Position numbers and translations under genes: made by a program
Shown: positions 32,962-41,468 of the stretch, one piece after another
Layout: each line of letters opens with the position of its first letter
Numbering within the stretch: position 1 is the first letter of the stretch
The notes under the pieces: model-generated
The model's database searches: none
What the model was told of the DNA's origin: nothing
What the model saw: the letters and a program-made list of their open reading frames with translations, nothing else
NCBI GenBank assembly: GCA_035506135.1
Contig: DATJPY010000074.1
Location: 1-64,000, forward strand
Reading direction: 5' to 3'
Source: DATJPY01 sp035506135
GTDB taxonomy: Bacteria; Myxococcota_A; UBA9160; PR03
Length of the DNA stretch: 64,000 nt

Positions 32962-33936
32962 GTGCCCGAGCTGCCCGACATCGCGGTGTATCTGGAGGCG
33001 CTGCGCGAGCGCATCCTCGGCCAGCCCCTGCAGCAGATCCGCGTGGCGGGACCGTCGTGGCTGCGCTCGGTCGAGCCACCGCTCGCGGCGGTCCGCGGTC
33101 GCCGGGTGCGCGGCCTGCGCCGCCTCGGCAAGCGCATCGCCATCGAGCTCGAGGGCGATCTCTACGCCGTGCTCCATCTGATGATCGCGGGCCGCCTGCA
33201 CTGGAAGCCGCCTGCGGCGAAGCTCCCGGCCCGGCGCGGCCTCGGCGCCTTCGACTTCCCGAACGGCACGCTGCTGGTGACCGAGGCCGGCACCCGCAAG
33301 CGCTCGACGCTCCACCTGGTGTCGGGCGCCGATGCGCTCGCGGAGCACGATCCCGGCGGGCTCGAGCCGCTCGAGGCCGACCTCGACGCCTTCGCGGCTC
33401 GGCTGCGCGAGGCCAACCACACCGTGAAGCGCGCGCTCACCGACCCGCACGTGCTCTCGGGCATCGGCAACGCGTACTCCGACGAGACCCTCCACGCCGC
33501 GCGGCTCTCGCCCTTCAAGCAGACGCAGCGGCTCTCGGAGGAGGAGATGGAGCGCCTGTTCGAGGCGACGCGCGCAACCCTCCAGAGCTGGACCGAGCGC
33601 CTGCGCGCCGAGACCGGCGACGGCTTTCCCGAGCACGTGACCGCGTTCCGCCCCGGCATGGCGGTGCACGGCCGCTACCGCGAGCCGTGTCCGGTCTGCG
33701 GCGCCCCGGTGCAGCGCATCGCCTACGCGGAGAACGAGGCCAACTACTGCGCGCGCTGTCAGACCGACGGGAAGCTGCTGGCCGATCGCGCGCTCTCGCG
33801 CCTCCTGCGCGGCGACTGGCCGCGCACGCTCGAGGAGCTCGAGCTGCGCAAGGCCGAGCTCCGGCGCACCAGCAGCGCGGCGACGGCCGCGAGCGCGAGC
33901 GCCCCGCCGCCCGGCTCGGGCGCGACCACGACGTAG
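32962..33936 (+). CDS. mutM: Formamidopyrimidine-DNA glycosylase (Fpg/MutM family)
   Basis: 324 residues from GTG 32962. After Met removal the N-terminus is PELPDIAVYLEAL, which supplies the catalytic Pro and the Glu at position 3 in the coding sequence. The helix-two-turn-helix region includes ALTDPHVLSGIGNAYSDETL with the conserved Asn. The zinc finger has Cys243, Cys246 (CPVCGAPVQRI) and Cys263, Cys266 (YCARCQ). A tail of 58 residues follows the finger, long for the family; that tail is antisense to the end of the PEP-CTERM gene. Excises oxidised purines; some relatives are Nei-like. No ribosome-binding site, but a -10 box 7 bases upstream. Confidence 0.92.
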   Translation: MPELPDIAVYLEALRERILGQPLQQIRVAGPSWLRSVEPPLAAVRGRRVRGLRRLGKRIAIELEGDLYAVLHLMIAGRLHWKPPAAKLPARRGLGAFDFPNGTLLVTEAGTRKRSTLHLVSGADALAEHDPGGLEPLEADLDAFAARLREANHTVKRALTDPHVLSGIGNAYSDETLHAARLSPFKQTQRLSEEEMERLFEATRATLQSWTERLRAETGDGFPEHVTAFRPGMAVHGRYREPCPVCGAPVQRIAYAENEANYCARCQTDGKLLADRALSRLLRGDWPRTLEELELRKAELRRTSSAATAASASAPPPGSGATTT

Positions 33937-35474
33937 GGGATGCCGTCGTCGCCCCCCATGAGATACGCCACCTGGCCCTTGTCGTTGAGCCCGCTGGTTC
34001 CCGGGCCCCGGAAGGTCGCTCCCGCGAAGTTGATCTGGCCGACCGTCGAGGCGCCCGGCACCGCGTCGCCGAGGCGGGCGACCGCGACGAGGCCCCGCAC
34101 GTCGTCGTAGAAGAAGAGCCCCTCGGTGTCCTGGGTGCTCCCGCCGTCACCGAGGTCGATGAACGCCTGGAAGACGGCCTGCCCGTGTCCGTTCAGCGCG
34201 AGGGTGGTGGTCTCGAACTTCGAGAAGACGCCCCCGCCCGGTGCGAGATCGTTGATGCGCGCGATCGGCGTCAGCGCGCCGCCGTCGCCGCGGAAGATGC
34301 CCGCCGCCGAGCCGTTCTGGGCGCCCGTGATCGTGCTCTCGAACAGCACCTGTCCGAGGTCGTTGAAGGCGAAGGCGACACTGAAGATGTCGAGGAGCCG
34401 CCCGTTGCCGCCCGGCGTGAGGTCTCCGCGGCGCGCGATCACCGCGAGGCTCGACCCATCACCCCGGAAGATCCCCGCATTGTCGCTGCTCCCTCCGGTC
34501 GTCCCGCTCAGGTTCGCGAAGAACGCGGCCTGGCCGGCGTCGTTGAAGGCGGGCGCGACGGTTCCGAGGGCCAGGAAGATCCCGTTGCCGTCCGGGCTGG
34601 CGTCGCCCGTCTGCGCGATCTTGGTGAGCGGACCGCCGCCGGCGCGGAAGATGCCTCCGCCGGAGGGGACGGACAGAGCGGAGAAGGCGACCTGCCCCGA
34701 CTGGTTGATCGGTGTCGGTGCGATGAACTCGAGGAAGGTCGCCGTGTTGTCCGGCGTCGCCTGCCCGCCCCGCACGACCTCGACCAGGCTTCCCGCCGTG
34801 TCGTCGCCAGTGAGGATCGCTAGCGCCTGGTTGGCTCCGCTGACGCCCGCCACGAACGCGAGGAGACCCGCATCGTTCAGGCACAGGATCGACGAGGGCG
34901 TCGACAGATCGGAGATCACGTCCGTCGTGTTCGGCACTGCATCGTTGGGGCGGGCGATCTGGACGAGCCCCACCTGGCCGCCGGTCCCGACGAAGAAGCC
35001 CTCGGCCTCGGTGGGGGCGAAGGTCTGCGTCAAGCGTGAGTAGAAGGCGACCTGACCGCTCTCGTTGATCGCGGTCGCCGGGGTGCTCAAGGGCGAGAGG
35101 TAGCCGTTCCCGTCCGGCGCGGGCCAGCCGGACGGGTTGTGCCCGAGCTGGTAGGCGCGCGCGATCAGCACCAGATCCGCCGGAGCGCTGGCGCGGAGGA
35201 GGCCGTCTCCGACCAGGAAGCCATGGTCGTCGTAGATGTTCGCCCCGAAGGCGGCCTGGCCGGACGCTCCGAGCACGGGGACGGTGAGCTGGAAGAACGT
35301 GCCCGTCGCGTCCGGCGACTCGTCGCCGCCCTTCGCGACGACGTGAGTCGTCGCGAGCGTCGCCGCCGGCACCGCCGCGGGCGAGAGCGCGGCGACGAAA
35401 GCGAGCGCGAGCGCCGCGCTGGATCGGGCCGGTGAGCGACGGGGATCCTGCACAGCAGGCGGTTCGAGCTCCAT
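33759..35474 (-). CDS. Large repeat protein with PEP-CTERM tail
   Basis: 571 residues with signal peptide (AALALAFVAALSPAAVPAAT). About eight to nine repeats of 45-50 residues follow the pattern 'G-D-x-x-P-D/G-x-N-G-x-F ... x-N-D/E-x-G-Q-V/A-A-F-x-x' (for example IAQTGDASPDGNGIFLALGT, FNDAGQAAFFANLSG and INQSGQVAFSALSVPSG), a repeat family seen in exported proteins of planctomycetes and deltaproteobacteria. The tail VVAPEPGGGALALAAVAALL plus Arg is PEP-CTERM-like, but an unusual Ser/Arg-rich extension of about 37 residues follows. GGAGG precedes ATG 35474. It overlaps fpg by 178 bases in antisense. Surface role inferred. Confidence 0.82.
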   Translation of the reverse strand: MELEPPAVQDPRRSPARSSAALALAFVAALSPAAVPAATLATTHVVAKGGDESPDATGTFFQLTVPVLGASGQAAFGANIYDDHGFLVGDGLLRASAPADLVLIARAYQLGHNPSGWPAPDGNGYLSPLSTPATAINESGQVAFYSRLTQTFAPTEAEGFFVGTGGQVGLVQIARPNDAVPNTTDVISDLSTPSSILCLNDAGLLAFVAGVSGANQALAILTGDDTAGSLVEVVRGGQATPDNTATFLEFIAPTPINQSGQVAFSALSVPSGGGIFRAGGGPLTKIAQTGDASPDGNGIFLALGTVAPAFNDAGQAAFFANLSGTTGGSSDNAGIFRGDGSSLAVIARRGDLTPGGNGRLLDIFSVAFAFNDLGQVLFESTITGAQNGSAAGIFRGDGGALTPIARINDLAPGGGVFSKFETTTLALNGHGQAVFQAFIDLGDGGSTQDTEGLFFYDDVRGLVAVARLGDAVPGASTVGQINFAGATFRGPGTSGLNDKGQVAYLMGGDDGIPYVVVAPEPGGGALALAAVAALLVRRSSALRSSSSSSVRGQSPRRRRESARSASSFPSV

Positions 35475-35505
35475 TGCGGCCTCCGTGCTCCTCCCCCGTC
35501 TCGGC

Positions 35506-35511
35506 ATCGTA
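35506..35511 (-). promoter_or_regulatory. Candidate -10 box TACGAT upstream of the repeat PEP-CTERM gene
   Basis: Minus-strand TACGAT about 31 bases before ATG 35474, with the GGAGG site in between. No -35 match was seen. Confidence 0.3.
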
Positions 35512-35633
35512 CACGAATCCATCGTCCAGGATCGCGCCCGCGCCGCCGATAGCACAGGCGATTCACAGAGGCGGGTGGGCTGGGCGCGGCCCTTCTGGCA
35601 ACCTGGGGCGGCAGGCAGAACGGGAGGATCGAC

Positions 35634-35981
35634 GTGGGGGGAGCGAGGTGGAGGCGCGCGGGGCTCGCGATCGCCGTGGTGCTGGCGCTCGCCGCGCCTT
35701 CGAGCGCGCACGCTTCGCGCTACAACCCGGGGCGCAAGCTCGGCCGGGGCTTCGCGGCGATGACGTGCGGAGTGATGGAGCTGCCGGGCAACATGGTGAA
35801 GCTGACCCGGGAGAGAGGTCCTGCCTACGGCTTCACCCTCGGAGTCGCCCAGGGGCTCGGCATGATCGTCGTGCGCGAGCTCGTGGGCGTCTACGAGTTC
35901 GTGACCTTCCCGATCCCTGCCCCACCGGGCTACAGGCCGATCATCCGGCCCGAGTTTCCCTGGGGCTACTTCGAGCAGTAG
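35634..35981 (+). CDS. Exosortase-system-associated protein, TIGR04073 type
   Basis: 115 residues. Signal peptide (AGLAIAVVLALAAPSSAHAS), then the short conserved body RKLGRGFAAMTCGVMELPGN, a Gly-rich hydrophobic stretch (GFTLGVAQGLGMIVVRELVG) and the ending VYEFVTFPIPAPPGYRPIIR-PEFPWGYF. This order matches the TIGR04073 family, which co-occurs with exosortase/PEP-CTERM systems. GTG 35634 has GGGAGG 6 bases upstream. Divergent from the PEP-CTERM repeat protein, consistent with that link. Molecular role not known in the family. Confidence 0.85.
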   Translation: MGGARWRRAGLAIAVVLALAAPSSAHASRYNPGRKLGRGFAAMTCGVMELPGNMVKLTRERGPAYGFTLGVAQGLGMIVVRELVGVYEFVTFPIPAPPGYRPIIRPEFPWGYFEQ

Positions 35982-36017
35982 CTCCGACGGGAGCGAGCGT
36001 GCCTCGCGAGCCGGCGC

Positions 36018-36824
36018 TCAGCCGTGGCTCGGGGCCTCCGACCCCTGCACGCGCGCCCGGACTCGATACACCGCGAGCCCGAGCCACTCCCGCAGCGAGC
36101 GCGTCGTGTCGGTGAGCGCGCGGACGCTCGGGAGCCAGCCCAGCAGGCCGCTCGCCGGAGCGGCGGCCTCGAAGTCGGTCGGCGCCGGGATCGCGCGTAC
36201 GCCGGCCGCTTCGAAGCTCGCGAGCGCGCGCTCCATGTGGAGCGCGGAGGTAACGAGCAGCACCTCGTGGATGCCGCGCGCGTCGAGCAGCTCCCGGGCG
36301 TAGCGCGCGTCCTCCCAGGTGGTGCGGCTGCGGGGCTCCGGTACGATCGCCGCCCGCGGCACGCCCCACTCCTCGAGGAGCTGCGCGGCGAGCTCGGCCT
36401 GTGGGACCGCGTCCGGCTCCCACGCCATCCGGCCGCCGGTCGGGATCACCAGCGGCGCCTTGCCGGCGCGATAGAGCCGCGCCGCGTGGATCAGGCGATC
36501 GCCGGAGTCGTTCAGGTCCGGCCAGCGCTGCAGGGGCTGCGAGGGGTCGAAGCTGTTGATCCCGCCGCCGAGCACCACGATGGCACCCGCCGACGGCGAC
36601 TCCTCGGCCGTCACCGGCGGGTGTCGCTCCTCGATCGAGCCCAGCAGCCGGGACGCCGCCACCGGCAGCGACGCGGCCCAGAGCAGCAGCGCAGCCGCGG
36701 CCGCTACCGCGGCGGCTCCGCGCGCCCGGCTGCGCCACGCCAGCGCGGCCGCCACGAACATGGCCGCGATCGCCACGTCGAGCGGCAGCACGAGCTGGGT
36801 GGCGACCTTCGAGAGATAGAGCAC
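36018..36824 (-). CDS. DUF218 (YdcF/ElyC/SanA-like) membrane protein
   Basis: 268 residues from GTG 36824. Two N-terminal transmembrane helices (LVLPLDVAIAAMFVAAALAW and GAAAVAAAAALLLWAASLPV) precede a periplasmic DUF218 domain. Its signatures are AGAIVVLGGGINSFDP, RLIHAARLYRAGKAPLVIPT-GG, EWGVPRAAIVPEPRSRTTWEDA and VLLVTSALHMERALASFEAAG. The family (ElyC, SanA) acts in envelope biogenesis and peptidoglycan or common-antigen homeostasis. It lies 7 bases after the coiled-coil gene and ends a four-gene minus-strand block. Confident on family, not on specific role. Confidence 0.88.
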   Translation of the reverse strand: MLYLSKVATQLVLPLDVAIAAMFVAAALAWRSRARGAAAVAAAAALLLWAASLPVAASRLLGSIEERHPPVTAEESPSAGAIVVLGGGINSFDPSQPLQRWPDLNDSGDRLIHAARLYRAGKAPLVIPTGGRMAWEPDAVPQAELAAQLLEEWGVPRAAIVPEPRSRTTWEDARYARELLDARGIHEVLLVTSALHMERALASFEAAGVRAIPAPTDFEAAAPASGLLGWLPSVRALTDTTRSLREWLGLAVYRVRARVQGSEAPSHG

Positions 36825-36831
36825 GCCGCGC

Positions 36832-37518
36832 TCAGTCGGGGCCGATCTCGGCGCCGTGGCCCGCGGTCGGCTCTTCGCCGGGAAGGCCCTGCAGCGCGCG
36901 GATGCGATCCTTGGCGACGTCGAGCTCTCCGCGCAGGACCGTATAGGCGCGCCGCTGCACGCGCTCGCGCTGGCGATAGCGGCTCGCCTCGCGCTCGCTC
37001 TCGCGCAGGAGGTCGGCGAGCCGCCGAACCTCCTGCTCGGCCGCCTCGTTGCGCCGTGCGAGCTGCTGGTGCTCCTCGGCATCGATGCGCGGCACCGACG
37101 CGGCCTGCACGGCCCGCGCGTGCTCCTCGCGCAGGCGCGCCCCCTCGCGCGCGGCGCGCTCGTGCTCGGCCTCGAGGTGGACGACCTGATCGCGCAGGCG
37201 AACGGCCTCGAGCTCGCGCGCGCGGACCTTCGCCTCCAGCTCGGCGGCGCGCGTCTCGAGCGGCGCCTTCTCCTCGCTCGCGACGAAGGCGCGCTTGCGC
37301 GCCTTCTCGAGCTTGCGGCGGAGCTCCGCGAGCTCGTCGCCGCGCTCGCGAACGGAGCGCGCCTTGCCCTCGGAGGCCTCGCGCAGGGCATCGAGCTCGT
37401 CGCGCAGCGCACCGCGCTCGCGCTCGACTTCGGCACGCCGCGTGCGCTCGCCCCGCCAGCCAAACGCGGCGAAGAGCGCCGCGACGGCGGCCAGCGCAGC
37501 GATGCCGATCGCAGTCAC
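36832..37518 (-). CDS. Membrane-anchored coiled-coil protein
   Basis: 228 residues from GTG 37518, preceded by GAGGAGG. One N-terminal transmembrane helix (IGIAALAAVAALFAAFGW) is followed by about 190 residues of almost continuous heptad, Glu/Arg/Ala-rich coiled coil (RGALRDELDALREASEGKAR, ELRRKLEKARKRAFVASEEK, RRLADLLRESEREASRYRQR). It ends GLPGEEPTAGHGAEIGPD. No enzymatic motif. It lies between the PPIase and DUF218 genes, so an envelope scaffold role is possible. I do not recognise a named family. Confidence 0.75.
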   Translation of the reverse strand: MTAIGIAALAAVAALFAAFGWRGERTRRAEVERERGALRDELDALREASEGKARSVRERGDELAELRRKLEKARKRAFVASEEKAPLETRAAELEAKVRARELEAVRLRDQVVHLEAEHERAAREGARLREEHARAVQAASVPRIDAEEHQQLARRNEAAEQEVRRLADLLRESEREASRYRQRERVQRRAYTVLRGELDVAKDRIRALQGLPGEEPTAGHGAEIGPD

Positions 37519-37603
37519 GAAGCCTCCTCGACTCCCCGCGAGACCCGAGGGTATCAGAGGACGCGCTCGGCTCCCCAGCGCGTGCCCGCGTCGCGGCGGG
37601 CGC

Positions 37604-38425
37604 TCAGCGCGGGTCGGCGGCGCGCAGCGCCTCGATCCCTGCGCGCAGCGCGGCGTCGCCGCGCTCGGTGCGGAGCGAGTCCTCCACCTGCCCGCGCACC
37701 GCCTCGAACGGCTCGGAGCGCGCGGGCAGCCGCGCGCGCACCCACACCAGGTGCACGCCGTAGCTCGACGCGATCGGCTCCGACCACGCGCCCGGCTCGA
37801 GCCGGCCGACGGCCTCGGCGAAGCGGGGGCCGAGGTCGCGGGCCAGCGCGGCGCCGGTCCGCGCCGGGAGCTGGCTCCCGAGCAGGAAGGGATCGCCGAG
37901 CGCCGGCCCCTGGTCGGGACCGACCCGCGCGGCGCGCAGGAGGTCCAGCGCGGTGCGGGCGTCCGCCTCGGCCGCCGCGCCGCGGCGCGCGCGCGAGAAG
38001 AACACGTGGGCGATCTCGAGGGCCTCCGGCGTCGTCCACACCGAAATGTGTTCATCGTAGTAGGTGCGCAGCGCGGGCTCCGGGATCGGCGCGTCGGCCC
38101 CCGCCGCGCGCAGGCGCGCTTCCATCCGCTCCCCCAGACGGCGGCGTACGACGAAATCGCTCTGATCCATCCCGAGCGCGAGCGCCTCGCGGTAGAGCGC
38201 GTCGCTCGAGCTCTCCTCGTCCGTGGTGCGCAGGTTTCGCACCAGGCGCGCGCGCACCACGGGGTCGGCGCGATCGAGGCCGAGCCGCCGCGCCTCGCGC
38301 ACCAGGAGATCCTCGTCGGTGGCCACGCGGGCCGCGGGCGCGGCCGGAACGGGCCGCGCCGCGATCCAGCGCTCGGCCGCGAAGAGCAACGCACCGATCG
38401 CCGCGAAGTGCAGGAGCGGCCTCAC
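37604..38425 (-). CDS. Membrane-anchored parvulin-type peptidyl-prolyl isomerase
   Basis: 273 residues from GTG 38425, overlapping the DUF3604 stop as GTGA. A short N-terminal hydrophobic helix (LLHFAAIGALLFAAERWIAA) is followed by SurA-N-like helices (VVRARLVRNLRTTDEESSSD). The parvulin domain follows: EALEIAHVFFSRARRG, GDPFLLGSQLPARTGAALAR, LGPRFAEAVGRLEPGAWSEP and IASSYGVHLVWVRARLPA. The GPIASxxGxHLV-type motif is clear. Expected to fold exported proteins in the periplasm. DUF3604 and PPIC genes are often neighbours in deltaproteobacterial genomes (recollection). Confidence 0.88.
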   Translation of the reverse strand: MRPLLHFAAIGALLFAAERWIAARPVPAAPAARVATDEDLLVREARRLGLDRADPVVRARLVRNLRTTDEESSSDALYREALALGMDQSDFVVRRRLGERMEARLRAAGADAPIPEPALRTYYDEHISVWTTPEALEIAHVFFSRARRGAAAEADARTALDLLRAARVGPDQGPALGDPFLLGSQLPARTGAALARDLGPRFAEAVGRLEPGAWSEPIASSYGVHLVWVRARLPARSEPFEAVRGQVEDSLRTERGDAALRAGIEALRAADPR

Positions 38426-40380
38426 TGAGGCGCCTCCGGCTGCGCTGGTACGTGCCCCGCGGAGCCCGCTGGGACATACCAGACCGGCGAGGTCCAGGCG
38501 CGCTCCTGGATCGTCTTCGGGATGCGCGCGTCGCAGCAGCCCTCGAAGCCCTGGCCGACCGTGCGCGGATCCCGACAATCGACGCCGGCCTCGAGACACG
38601 CGCGCGTCGACCAGCGGCAGGTCGGGTTCTCGAGCACGCGGGCGTAATAGAAGGCGGGCGCGGCCGCGTCGAACTCGGGGTCTCTCCAGACGCTGCAGAG
38701 CTCGTCGGCGCCCGCGCCGCGCGCCTCGCAGGTGGCAAGATCGACGTCGGCGCCGTTCTTCGCGTCGCCGGCGACGTCGAGCACCTTCTCTCGCGCCACG
38801 CCGCCCTCGACCCAGCCCTTCACGATCTGTACGCGCTGCAGCGGCGTCCCCGGCGAGGTCGCCGTGCCCGGGTCGCGGAGCGCCCAGACCGCGATCGCGG
38901 GTCCGATGTCGCGCGTGCGCGCCGGCAGGATGCCGCCCATCGGAATGCCGCGCGCGTAGCCGGTGCGCGCGAAGTCCGCCTGGCCGCAGAGATCGGCCGG
39001 AAGGTCCCAGCCAGCGAACACGCGCACCACCAGGCGTGGGCCGCTCGTGCCGTACGCCTCGCGCCGGCGCATCGCCTCGAAGAGCGCGTCGCGCGAGTCC
39101 TCCTCCGCCCACAGCACGGCCAGCCCGCCCGGGTTGAACTCGACCGCGTCCGGGAGGCCCGGCGGCAGCGCGTGCGCCGCGGGCGTGCCCGCGCCGCCGT
39201 GCCCCGGGTAGTCGGCGCGCTCGTCGATCAGGCCCGGCGTCGCGAGATGGGTGTCGGTGCTCGCCACGAGCCCGAACTGGAACGGGTTGGCGCCGATGCG
39301 CGACTGCTCGACGAGCCCGCGCTTCAGTGCATCGCGCACGAAGCTGGCGGGCGGCGGCGGCTCCGCGAGCCACGGCACGAACTTCCCCTGGAAGTTCTGG
39401 TAGGGAAGCTTCTCGAAGCCGCAGAGCTCGTCGGGCGAGCCTGCGCCGGGCAGGCACTCCGAGTCGCCCTTGTGTTGCATCACCTCGACGAGGGGCTCCA
39501 TCGACGCCCGCATGCGCGCGTAGGACGCATCGAGGTCGTCCGGAAGGCGGAACATCAGGCCACCGGAGAGGTTGGAGTTGTGGGGGATCACGACGGCGTC
39601 GCAGCCCGTCTTGGCGCCGGCGGGCACCGCGGCCGCGTCCATGCAGTCGCGGCGCAGCGCGCGCCAAAGGCCCTCGGGCCGGGGCTCGTCGATGTAGCTG
39701 GTCGGGAGATCGGGCACCGCGGCGTTGCGGAAGATCACGTTGCGGTGGAGGTTGTTGCTGCCGGGCGCGCCGGTCCACTCGTACCCGACGAAGGTGGTGA
39801 AGCGGCAGGCGGCGCTGCGGTCGTAGGCGGCCTCCGCCGCGTCCTGCATCTCGCGCCAGGGCGTGTGGGCCGCCGCGCGGCAGCGCTCGCCGTCCGGCCC
39901 GCAGAAGCCCATGCGCGAGGGCGTCTCGCTGTAGTTCGCGAGCGTGTTCATCACGAAGAACGAGGCGCGAGGGAAGCTCCGGTGGATCCGACACAGGATC
40001 GAGTCGCTTCCCGGAAGGCCCGGCGTCTCGCAGAGCGTGAGCTCGCCGAAGAGCTCCGCGTGGTCGGTCACCGCCGCGAAGTCGAGCGGGCGCGCGAGCT
40101 GGTAGCGGCGGAGCGGGCGCCCCTCGTCGTCGTACGGCTGGATGCCCAGCGGCTCGCCGCGCGCGAAGCGGTAGGCCTCGCGCGGGCCGTTGCGCGTGCC
40201 CTGGGTCGCCGCGTCGAGCGAGTAGCGGGTGTGCACGTGGAGGTCGCCGAAGAACGGCCGGCGCAGCGGCTCGCGGTCGCTGCAGGGCGCGCGCGTCTCG
40301 GTGTCTTCGAGCGCCGCGGCCGGCGCCGCCGTGGCCCCGATCGCGAGCGCCGCGAGCGCGAAACCGAGCCCTCGCCGCAT
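38422..40380 (-). CDS. DUF3604 domain protein (PHP-like), exported
   Basis: 652 residues with signal peptide (GLGFALAALAIGATAAPAAA). The DUF3604 body starts RRPFFGDLHVHTRYSLDAAT, containing the HxH motif of PHP-like phosphoesterases. It continues LDFAAVTDHAELFGELTLCE, VVIPHNSNLSGGLMFR (His-Asn), FGLVASTDTHLATPGL and WAEEDSRDALFEAMRRREAY-GTSGPRL. The metal-ligand His/Asp residues appear intact. The family is annotated as PHP-superfamily hydrolase of unknown substrate. A GGGGGGAGGGG site precedes ATG 40380. Divergent from the isocitrate-lyase-family gene by 28 bases. First gene of a four-gene block with the PPIase. Confidence 0.9.
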   Translation of the reverse strand: MRRGLGFALAALAIGATAAPAAALEDTETRAPCSDREPLRRPFFGDLHVHTRYSLDAATQGTRNGPREAYRFARGEPLGIQPYDDEGRPLRRYQLARPLDFAAVTDHAELFGELTLCETPGLPGSDSILCRIHRSFPRASFFVMNTLANYSETPSRMGFCGPDGERCRAAAHTPWREMQDAAEAAYDRSAACRFTTFVGYEWTGAPGSNNLHRNVIFRNAAVPDLPTSYIDEPRPEGLWRALRRDCMDAAAVPAGAKTGCDAVVIPHNSNLSGGLMFRLPDDLDASYARMRASMEPLVEVMQHKGDSECLPGAGSPDELCGFEKLPYQNFQGKFVPWLAEPPPPASFVRDALKRGLVEQSRIGANPFQFGLVASTDTHLATPGLIDERADYPGHGGAGTPAAHALPPGLPDAVEFNPGGLAVLWAEEDSRDALFEAMRRREAYGTSGPRLVVRVFAGWDLPADLCGQADFARTGYARGIPMGGILPARTRDIGPAIAVWALRDPGTATSPGTPLQRVQIVKGWVEGGVAREKVLDVAGDAKNGADVDLATCEARGAGADELCSVWRDPEFDAAAPAFYYARVLENPTCRWSTRACLEAGVDCRDPRTVGQGFEGCCDARIPKTIQERAWTSPVWYVPAGSAGHVPAQPEAPQ

Positions 40381-40393
40381 CCCCTCCCCCCGG

Positions 40394-40399
40394 TATGAT
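40394..40399 (+). promoter_or_regulatory. -10 box TATGAT, near-leaderless promoter
   Basis: GGTATGAT matches the window-wide motif and 5 of 6 positions of the consensus -10. Only 9 bases separate it from ATG 40409, and no ribosome-binding site is present. Confidence 0.5.
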
Positions 40400-40408
40400 G
40401 TGCCGATC

Positions 40409-41287
40409 ATGCCCGAACCGCTCTCGCCCGCCAGCCGCCTTCGCGCGCTGCTCGCCGAGCCCGGGATCCGCGTCATGCCGTGCTGCTTCGACGCGCTCTC
40501 GGCGCGGCTCATCGAGCGCGCGGGCTTCCCGCTCACCTTCATGAGCGGGTTCGCGGTCTCGGCGGCGCGGCTCGCGCTTCCCGACCGGGGCCTGATCTCG
40601 TACGGCGAGATGCTGGACCCGGGGCGCGAGATCACGGGCGCGGTCGGGATCCCGGTGATCGGCGACGGCGACACCGGCTACGGCAACGCCATGAACGTGA
40701 AGCGCACGGTGCGCGGCTACGCGCGCGCGGGATTCGCGTGCGTGATGATCGAGGACCAGATCGCCCCCAAGCGCTGCGGCCACACGAGCGGCAAGGCGGT
40801 GGTCCCGCGCGAAGCGGCCCTGGCCCGCATCCGCGCGGCGATCGACGCGCGCGACGAGTCGCGCGCGGCCGGCGCCGACATCCTCGTGATGGCGCGCACC
40901 GACGCGCGCGCGCCGCACGGGCTCGACGAGGCGATCGCGCGCGGCCGCGCCTTCGCCGCACTCGGGGCGGACGTCGTCTTCGTCGAGGCACCGCGCGACG
41001 AGGGGGAGCTGGCCCGCGTCGGCCGAGAGATCGACGCACCGCTGATGGTAAACCTGGTGGAGGACGGCGACACGCCGCTGCTCCCGCCGCAGCGCCTCGC
41101 GGCGCTCGGCTTCAAGATCGCGGCGCACCCGCTCACCCTCCTGATGGCGTCGGTGCGCGCCATGGAGGGCGCGCTCGAGCAGCTCGCCAAGGGCGACCCG
41201 GTCGAGCACCGCGTCTCGTTCGCAGCGCTGCGCGAGCTCGTCGGCTTCGCCGCCTACGACCGCGAAGCCGACCGCTACGAGGAATGA
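40409..41287 (+). CDS. Isocitrate lyase / PEP mutase family enzyme
   Basis: 292-residue TIM-barrel enzyme of the PEP mutase/isocitrate lyase superfamily. Motifs: VMPCCFDALSARLIERAGFP, FMSGFAVSAARLALPD, the metal loop IPVIGDGDTGYGNAMNVKRTV, IEDQIAPKRCGHTSGKAVVP (the KRCGH active-site loop) and ILVMARTDARAPHGLDEAI. The KRCGH signature and length favour a 2-methylisocitrate lyase or related oxaloacetate/dimethylmalate-type lyase over PEP mutase. Acts on 2-hydroxy di/tricarboxylates in the cytoplasm. Substrate not certain. Transcribed alone from a near-leaderless promoter. Confidence 0.9.
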   Translation: MPEPLSPASRLRALLAEPGIRVMPCCFDALSARLIERAGFPLTFMSGFAVSAARLALPDRGLISYGEMLDPGREITGAVGIPVIGDGDTGYGNAMNVKRTVRGYARAGFACVMIEDQIAPKRCGHTSGKAVVPREAALARIRAAIDARDESRAAGADILVMARTDARAPHGLDEAIARGRAFAALGADVVFVEAPRDEGELARVGREIDAPLMVNLVEDGDTPLLPPQRLAALGFKIAAHPLTLLMASVRAMEGALEQLAKGDPVEHRVSFAALRELVGFAAYDREADRYEE

Positions 41288-41468
41288 GGCGCGCCGCCAG
41301 GCTCCCCTCCCCTGCAGGTGCGGCGCTGCACGCAGCGCCGACCCTGCACCCCGCCCGCGCCCAGGTGCCGCCAGGACGCGCCTCGGCCCTCCCCGCGCCG
41401 GCACGCGCCTTGCTCTGGCTCCGGGCATGCAGGCGATCCACAATTCGTGCGGCGGAGGAGGCGACGCC

